The notes under the pieces are model-generated. The model saw nothing but the letters and a program-made list of their open reading frames with translations. It made no database searches and was not told where the DNA came from. Below are positions 6,637 through 10,323 of a stretch of DNA of 10,323 bases, one piece after another. Location: assembly GCA_902766115.1 (NCBI GenBank), contig CACXCL010000155.1, positions 1 through 10,323 on the forward strand, in the 5' to 3' direction. Position numbers and translations under genes: made by a program. Source of the DNA: an uncultured Ruminococcus sp. Its GTDB lineage: Bacteria > Bacillota > Clostridia > Oscillospirales > CAG-272. Position 1 is the stretch's first letter, and each line of letters starts with the position of its first letter.

Positions 6637-6894
6637 CTATCCCGTGTAACCGTCCGGGTCAAATCTTCCGGTCACGGCGTCTGTTCCGTCGGTTCTGATC
6701 CCGAGGAACTGCCGCTGTCCGTCGGCAAAGCTCGTTCGCAGCTCGATGCCGGTCCCCACGATCCGTATTTCCGTATTATCGGCATATCTGTAGTTCTCGA
6801 TGCGCTTGCGTGATCGCTCGCTCAGCGGGATCTTCAACTCGCCTATGAGCCGGTACAGCTCTTCTTTTTTCGATCCGTCAAGTTTATGATCCAT
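6637..6894 (-). CDS. Small hypothetical protein (85 aa)
   Basis: I do not recognise this protein. It is a hydrophilic, presumably cytosolic polypeptide of 85 residues. A charged N-terminal helix (KKEELYRLIGELKIPLSERSRKRIENYRY) is followed by a segment likely to form beta strands (TEIRIVGTGIELRTSFADG, RQFLGIRTDG) and a short Asp/Gly-rich tail ending DPDGYTG. There is no signal peptide, membrane segment or cysteine. Codon choice (ATC, CTG, GAC, AAG, GCC) resembles the flanking genes, and GGAG lies 5 nt before the ATG, both supporting real coding. Its stop codon sits in the loop of a 5-bp hairpin (CGGGA/TCCCG), and the ackA terminator downstream can work in its direction. It is alone between two opposite-strand genes, so context gives no function. 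A chance ORF remains possible. Confidence 0.55.
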   Translation of the reverse strand: MDHKLDGSKKEELYRLIGELKIPLSERSRKRIENYRYADNTEIRIVGTGIELRTSFADGQRQFLGIRTDGTDAVTGRFDPDGYTG

Positions 6895-6910
6895 TTTTCT
6901 CCGGCCACCT

Positions 6911-6941
6911 TTCTCACGTGCCTGTATTTAGTATTCTCACG
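6911..6941. repeat. Short direct repeat TTCTCACG in the ldhA/small-ORF intergenic region
   Basis: TTCTCACG occurs at 6911-6918 and again at 6934-6941, 23 bp start to start (about two helical turns). The region is a divergent intergenic stretch (6895-7039) in which I could not identify a convincing promoter for either neighbour. The repeat may be an operator or chance. Confidence 0.25.
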
Positions 6942-7039
6942 GGAACGGGATTTATCATTTTTTTAAGACAGAGAAAAATGGCAAATAATAAGAACGGCTT
7001 GAGGAAAACCTAACGGGAGTACCGGGAAAGGAGCAAAAA

Positions 7040-8074
7040 ATGATAAAAGCGATAATGTTTGACACCCGTCAGTACGACAAGGAGTTTTTTGTCGGAGAAT
7101 GCGAGAAAAACTCCGTAAAGTTGAAGACTATAGAAGCAAAACTCAATGAGGACACGGTTGAACTTGCAAAAGGGTACGAATGCGTCATCGTATTCGTGAA
7201 CGACGACGTGAACGGGACCGTCATCGAAAGACTCGCGGAGGGTGGCACGAAGCTCATCGCCCTCAGATGCGCGGGATACAACAACGTGGACGTGAAAGCC
7301 GCGTTCGGCAAGATACACATCGTAAGGGTGCCTGCGTATTCGCCGGAAGCTGTTGCGGAGCACGCAATGGCTTTGTTGCTCACGTCGGTGAGAAAGATCC
7401 ACAAATCCTTCATACGAACTCGTGACTTCAATTTTACGCTGAACGGTCTTGTCGGATTCAACCTTCACGGAAAGACGGCGGGAGTTGTGGGCACGGGAAA
7501 AATAGGCAAACGTTTTATCGACATTTGCCGCGGATTCGGGATGCGCGTTATCGCTTACGATCCGTTCCCCGATACTTCCGCCGGGATCGAATACGTGACT
7601 CTCGACAGTCTTTTCAGAGAAAGCGACGTCATCTCACTGCACTGTCCTCTGACTAAAGACACAAAACATCTCATCAACGAGAGATCCATCGGAACGATGA
7701 AGGACGGGGTCGTTATCGTCAACACCTCCCGCGGCGCTCTCATCGAAAGCGAGGCGCTCATCGAAGGGATAAAAAAGAAAAAGATCGGAGGAGCCTGCCT
7801 CGACGTGTACGAGGAGGAGTCCGATCTGTTCTTTGAGGATCTGTCCGGCGAGATCGTGGAGGACGACGTTATGGCGAGACTGCTCACGCTTCCCAACGTC
7901 ATCGTCACCTCTCACCAGGGCTTTCTGACGGACGAAGCCCTGTCAAATATCGCCTCGGTCACCGTGAGGAATATTGTCCGCTTCTTCGGAGAAGGCGTGA
8001 CGGAAAACGAGATCTGTTACCTCTGCGAGAACGTCGGCGAATGCCGCAAGGATCGCAAAAAACGCTGTTTCTGA
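7040..8074 (+). CDS. ldhA: D-lactate dehydrogenase (D-2-hydroxyacid dehydrogenase family)
   Basis: This enzyme reduces pyruvate to D-lactate with NADH, regenerating NAD+ in fermentation. It has 344 residues, about 10-15 more than typical LdhA. Family motifs in order are RCAGYNNVD (R76), VPAYSPEAVAEHA (Y100, characteristic of D-LDH), the NAD fold GVVGTGKIG (148-156) with D174 in AYDP favouring NAD over NADP, LHCPLT, NTSRGAL (catalytic R231), DVYEEES (catalytic Glu at 258-260) and SHQGFLTDEAL (catalytic H292). These specifically resemble fermentative D-LDH rather than SerA or glyoxylate reductase. The C-terminus is an added basic tail with four cysteines (C326, C329, C335, C343). AAAGGAG (7027-7033) lies 6 nt before the ATG. 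I see no Rex-like operator and no clear promoter. The stop lies 5 bp from the end of convergent trmB, with no terminator between. Another 2-ketoacid substrate cannot be excluded. Confidence 0.88.
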   Translation: MIKAIMFDTRQYDKEFFVGECEKNSVKLKTIEAKLNEDTVELAKGYECVIVFVNDDVNGTVIERLAEGGTKLIALRCAGYNNVDVKAAFGKIHIVRVPAYSPEAVAEHAMALLLTSVRKIHKSFIRTRDFNFTLNGLVGFNLHGKTAGVVGTGKIGKRFIDICRGFGMRVIAYDPFPDTSAGIEYVTLDSLFRESDVISLHCPLTKDTKHLINERSIGTMKDGVVIVNTSRGALIESEALIEGIKKKKIGGACLDVYEEESDLFFEDLSGEIVEDDVMARLLTLPNVIVTSHQGFLTDEALSNIASVTVRNIVRFFGEGVTENEICYLCENVGECRKDRKKRCF

Positions 8075-8079
8075 CCGCT

Positions 8080-8826
8080 TCAATCAACGGGAGGCGCCGC
8101 AAAAACCGCTTTTATCTTCACGCCCTGCTCCGTGAACCTTTTTTCGTATTCCGTCACCACGTTTGATTCCCGGACGATTTGATCCGTTTCGGGCGAGTGA
8201 AGGTCGAACGTACTGAAAAGGATCTTCCAGCCGGAAGAGGTCAGGGACTCAAGCGTATATTCAAACAATCCATCGTTGTCGGTCTTTATACGAAGCTGAC
8301 CCCCGGGCGCGAGAAGTCCGGAATATTTTTCAAGAAATCCCGGATGGGTGAGCCTGCGGGATTCGTGCCGGCTTTTGGGCCACGGGTCGCTGAAATTGGC
8401 GTAAATCCTGTCAAAGCAACCTCTCGGCGCGATCCCGAGAAAGGCGGCTGCGTCCCCGATGAAAAAGCGGACGTTGCCTCTCATTTTCACGGGAATATCC
8501 CATTTTTCTCCCTTATAGACAGTCCCGTCGGGCCCTCGCCATCCGCCGTGATAGTCAAGCGTCCCGAGACCTCTGCTACAGGCATACTTCTCCACGGCGG
8601 AAAGAGCCACGTCGCTTATCCTCTCGACCGCGATATAGTTATAATCCGGTTCACTCACGGAAACACCTGTGATGAAATCGCCCTTCCCGCATCCGATCTC
8701 AAGCCGGAGAGGACGGATTTCATCGTAGACGCCGTCAAAGTCCGGCTTTATATCGTCCCCGGTCAGTATCAGCGTCGACAGATTTTCGAGTCTGTTCGAT
8801 CCGTTTTTCTTTTTTCTGTTCCTCAT
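8080..8826 (-). CDS. trmB: tRNA (guanine-N7-)-methyltransferase
   Basis: This SAM-dependent enzyme makes m7G46 in the variable loop of many tRNAs. It has 248 residues, against about 210-240 usually. A basic N-terminus (MRNRKKKNGSNR) precedes SAM motif I LEIGCGKGDFI (42-52), the motif II region NYIAVERI, GDAAAFL (124-130), the TrmB signature NFSDPWPKSRHESRRLT (144-160), LAPGGQLRIKTDN and the C-terminal TEYEKRFTEQG (225-235). The extra length comes mostly from a Gly/Tyr/Trp-containing stretch at about 87-116 (LGTLDYHGGWRGPDG and following), between the usual NYIAVE helix and the NVRFFIGDA strand. The start ATG has GGAG 12 nt upstream, a long spacing; no better in-frame start is visible. It is divergent from the HAAS-like gene and convergent with ldhA. 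Confidence 0.94.
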   Translation of the reverse strand: MRNRKKKNGSNRLENLSTLILTGDDIKPDFDGVYDEIRPLRLEIGCGKGDFITGVSVSEPDYNYIAVERISDVALSAVEKYACSRGLGTLDYHGGWRGPDGTVYKGEKWDIPVKMRGNVRFFIGDAAAFLGIAPRGCFDRIYANFSDPWPKSRHESRRLTHPGFLEKYSGLLAPGGQLRIKTDNDGLFEYTLESLTSSGWKILFSTFDLHSPETDQIVRESNVVTEYEKRFTEQGVKIKAVFAAPPVD

Positions 8827-8908
8827 ACTTGATATGTGCTCCGTTTTCTGCTAAAATATTAGAGGCGTATTTTGTACATAATAAGGCACTTTTATTTTAC
8901 CACATTTT

Positions 8909-8932
8909 TCGGAAACAGTCCACAGTTTCCGA
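8909..8932. promoter_or_regulatory. Inverted repeat upstream of the HAAS-like gene
   Basis: TCGGAAAC (8909-8916) and GTTTCCGA (8925-8932) form a perfect 8-bp inverted repeat around an 8-nt centre. It lies 36 nt before the proposed TTG start and in the divergent region shared with trmB. It could be a repressor operator (relatives of this gene pair are often PadR-controlled) or an mRNA hairpin. There is no T-run after it, so it is not a terminator. Confidence 0.45.
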
Positions 8933-8952
8933 TTCGCGCTATTTTTTATGAA

Positions 8953-8971
8953 AGGCGGTCGGGCAGAGTTG
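8953..8971 (+). promoter_or_regulatory. Ribosome binding site and TTG start of the HAAS-like gene
   Basis: AGGCGG (8953-8958) precedes TTG (8969-8971) by 10 nt. Starting here gives MNKKDYMKLL, matching the usual M-N/S-K-K-E/D-Y/F-L opening of DUF1700/HAAS proteins. The alternative ATG (8948-8950) has only AT-rich sequence upstream with no SD and would add seven residues (MKGGRAE). Confidence 0.5.
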
Positions 8972-9775
8972 AACAAAAAGGACTATATGAAACTTCTCGG
9001 AACCGCGCTTCTCGCGCGGGGTATCCCCGAAGACGCCGCGGTAAGGCATGTTAAGATCCTTTCCCTCCCGGTGACTGACGAGGAGCTTGCAGCAAAGTCG
9101 GACGACGACGTTCTGCTTGAAGTCGACAAACTTGCCGAAAACGTCGTGAATCTGCTGAAAGAAGAAGAGGCTGCGACGAATGCGTCCGCCGCGCCGGATC
9201 GCGAGCTGCAAACGGCGCAGGGCGCCGACGGGGCGTCAAAACCCGCGCCGGAGAAAAAGCCCCTTCCCGAGTACGTCAGTCCCGACAGCGTCGTTCCCGT
9301 CGATTTTGACAAGGAGGAAATGCCGCGGGGCGACGACTACGAGGAACTCGTCGGCAAGACAAAAACGAAGTACGTAAGAGAAGAAAAACCGATCAACCCC
9401 ACGAAAGGTGCGATCGCCTCGGGCCATTTCAGGATCGTCCTGCTTATGATCGCGCGGTTCTTGGCGGAAATACTTAAAATCGCCGTCATGGCCGTTCTCG
9501 TGGGACTCACCGTGGCTGGCGTCGCTCTGTTCTTTATCGGAATAGTTTACGCCATAAGCCAGATGCGCACGTTCCGGGAGGCCGGGATATTCGAACTCGG
9601 CTTGACGATCATAATCGGCGGGGTCATCCTCGCTCTGGGAGTGATCATATATAACTGCGTCGGCAACTTTATACCGAAACTCCAGCGTCTGTTGAGAAGG
9701 CGCGTCAAATCACTGAAAAAGAGGACAAAAGACGCGGCATACAAACTGAAAAAGATGAGGAGGCGCGCATCATGA
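8969..9775 (+). CDS. Membrane protein with HAAS/DUF1700-like N-terminus
   Basis: The protein has about 268 residues (275 from the ATG at 8948). The N-terminal roughly 65 residues (NKKDYMKLLGTALLARGIPEDAAVRHVKIL onward) look like the helical HAAS-type domain that opens DUF1700 proteins. A long Ala/Pro/acidic, probably disordered linker follows (about 65-150). Next come strongly hydrophobic segments: a long one at about 155-197, possibly two helices (FRIVLLMIARFLAEILKIAV and VGLTVAGVALFFIGIVYAI), and another at 206-230 (IFELGLTIIIGGVILALGVIIY). The C-terminus (about 236-268) is highly basic (RRRVKSLKKRTKDAAYKLKKMRRR), predicting a cytoplasmic tail that touches lipid head groups or nucleic acid. 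Its stop overlaps the next gene's ATG (ATGA), so the two are co-translated. In Firmicutes DUF1700 and DUF4097 genes commonly pair and are linked to envelope-stress responses. The linker is longer than usual. Family call is moderate. Confidence 0.7.
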   Translation: MNKKDYMKLLGTALLARGIPEDAAVRHVKILSLPVTDEELAAKSDDDVLLEVDKLAENVVNLLKEEEAATNASAAPDRELQTAQGADGASKPAPEKKPLPEYVSPDSVVPVDFDKEEMPRGDDYEELVGKTKTKYVREEKPINPTKGAIASGHFRIVLLMIARFLAEILKIAVMAVLVGLTVAGVALFFIGIVYAISQMRTFREAGIFELGLTIIIGGVILALGVIIYNCVGNFIPKLQRLLRRRVKSLKKRTKDAAYKLKKMRRRAS

Positions 9776-10323
9776 AACCCGGATCGATAATCGTACTCAT
9801 CATCGCGGTGGTCCTTGTGATCGCCGGAGTCGTCACCTGCCTCGCCGGCGCAAGTATGGCAAAGAACAACGGCAGAGAGCAGGAGCTGTTTACCCAGTAC
9901 CGCGACGGTATGACGTACTGCAGAAGAGATTTCAAGTCCAGCGACGTCACGCGCATCGAGATCAAGGTGACCGACGCGAAGATCAACATTACCGGCGGAG
10001 CGCCGACCTCATACGTGGAGGTAAAGAATTACGATCCGAGCAACGATACCATAACCACAAATCAGAGCTCCGTCAGGATCGAAGAATCCACCGGCGAATC
10101 GGCCATGAAATTCTGGGAGAACGGCTTCAGCTTTTTCAAAGGATTCAGAAATCTGTTCAACTCTCTGACTTCAAAAAAGAGCAGCGGAGAAAAAGAGATA
10201 AACGTATATCTCGGCGACAAGACGTCTGTTTCCGTGATCGATATAGAGACGAAGAACTGCTCCGTCTCCGTCGACGGGATCGCGGTGACGGACAAATTCA
10301 AAACCACGTCTGAAAAATGCGTC
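9772..10323 (+). CDS. DUF4097-like putative envelope protein, 3' end outside the window
   Basis: The reading frame is open from the ATG at 9772 to the window edge (184 codons, no stop), so the gene is partial. GAGGAGG (9757-9763) sits 8 nt before the ATG, which overlaps the upstream stop as ATGA. Residues 4-24 are a hydrophobic N-terminal anchor (IIVLIIAVVLVIAGVV) followed by an extracellular part. A Thr rather than Gly/Ala/Ser precedes C23, so it is not a convincing lipoprotein. The rest shows alternating beta-strand patterns (TRIEIKVTDAKINITGG, VSVIDIETKNCSVSVDG) typical of the repetitive beta-structure in DUF4097 putative-adhesin proteins. These are interrupted by a helical, Phe-rich insert at about 106-145 (MKFWENGFSFFKGFRNLFNSL). 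Its role is presumably at the cell surface with its membrane partner; the exact function is unknown. Confidence 0.7.
   Translation, partial: MKPGSIIVLIIAVVLVIAGVVTCLAGASMAKNNGREQELFTQYRDGMTYCRRDFKSSDVTRIEIKVTDAKINITGGAPTSYVEVKNYDPSNDTITTNQSSVRIEESTGESAMKFWENGFSFFKGFRNLFNSLTSKKSSGEKEINVYLGDKTSVSVIDIETKNCSVSVDGIAVTDKFKTTSEKCV

Noticed and set aside
6925..7026. Promoter or Rex/CcpA operator for ldhA
   Set aside because: -10-like AATAAT (6984-6989) and AAGACA (6965-6970) are only 13 bp apart, TATCAT (6953-6958) has no -35, and no Rex- or cre-like palindrome is seen.
8850..8947. Promoters for trmB or the HAAS-like gene
   Set aside because: The AT-rich sequence has several partial hexamers (CATAAT 8877-8882; TAATAT on the minus strand), but none pairs with a -35 at proper spacing.
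9772..9843. Lipoprotein signal peptide in the DUF4097-like protein
   Set aside because: The residues before C23 are V-V-T, and Thr at -1 does not fit a lipobox; a plain N-terminal membrane anchor fits better.
1..10323. CRISPR array, insertion sequence, tRNA or rRNA gene
   Set aside because: I saw no regularly spaced repeats, terminal inverted repeats with a transposase, or cloverleaf-like intergenic sequence; nearly all DNA is covered by recognisable genes.

Overview
The window looks like a chromosomal housekeeping segment of an anaerobic, fermentative Firmicute, most likely a class Clostridia relative. The signs are strong AGGAGG-type ribosome binding sites, consensus sigma-A promoters, a metG-tatD pair, acetate kinase next to tmcAL, a fermentative D-lactate dehydrogenase, and a HAAS/DUF1700-like membrane protein followed by a DUF4097-like protein. 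The coding DNA is fairly GC-rich (many GAC, CTC, ATC, GCC codons) and the intergenic DNA is AT-rich. I see no mobile element, CRISPR array, rRNA or tRNA gene.

Layout. (1) At 28-4064 is a rightward operon: nagA (GlcNAc-6-phosphate deacetylase), metG (methionyl-tRNA synthetase with a C-terminal tRNA-binding domain) and tatD (metal-dependent hydrolase). An extended -10 promoter precedes it and a strong hairpin terminator closes it. (2) At 4051-5205, leftward and convergent with tatD, is tmcAL (tRNA-Met cytidine acetate ligase). It has no ATG, GTG or TTG that keeps its catalytic HxGH motif. The reading frame is open upstream to an ATA codon placed 9 nt after a clear GGAGG. (3) At 5237-6585, divergent from tmcAL, is ackA (acetate kinase). 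The two promoters interlock: their -10 boxes overlap by 2 bp. ackA ends in a bidirectional terminator shared with (4), an unrecognised 85-residue leftward ORF at 6637-6894. (5) At 7040-8074 is a D-lactate dehydrogenase with an unusual Cys-containing C-terminal tail. It converges, with a 5-bp gap, on (6) trmB (tRNA m7G46 methyltransferase), leftward at 8080-8826. (7) From 8969 to the right edge is an envelope-protein pair: a two- or three-helix membrane protein with a HAAS-like N-terminus, overlapping by ATGA a DUF4097-like surface protein that runs off the window.

How the genes relate. Acetate and tRNA-Met are recurrent themes. NagA releases acetate, AckA interconverts acetate and acetyl phosphate, and TmcAL spends acetate plus ATP to make ac4C34 on elongator tRNA-Met, the tRNA that MetG charges. 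TrmB is a second tRNA-modification enzyme. LdhA and AckA are alternative fermentation exits.

The most notable observation is that tmcAL, whose product is known to help tRNA-Met discriminate AUG from AUA, itself appears to start at AUA behind a perfect-consensus promoter. This could be a real non-canonical start, a damaged start codon, or a single-base sequence error. The sequence alone cannot decide between these.
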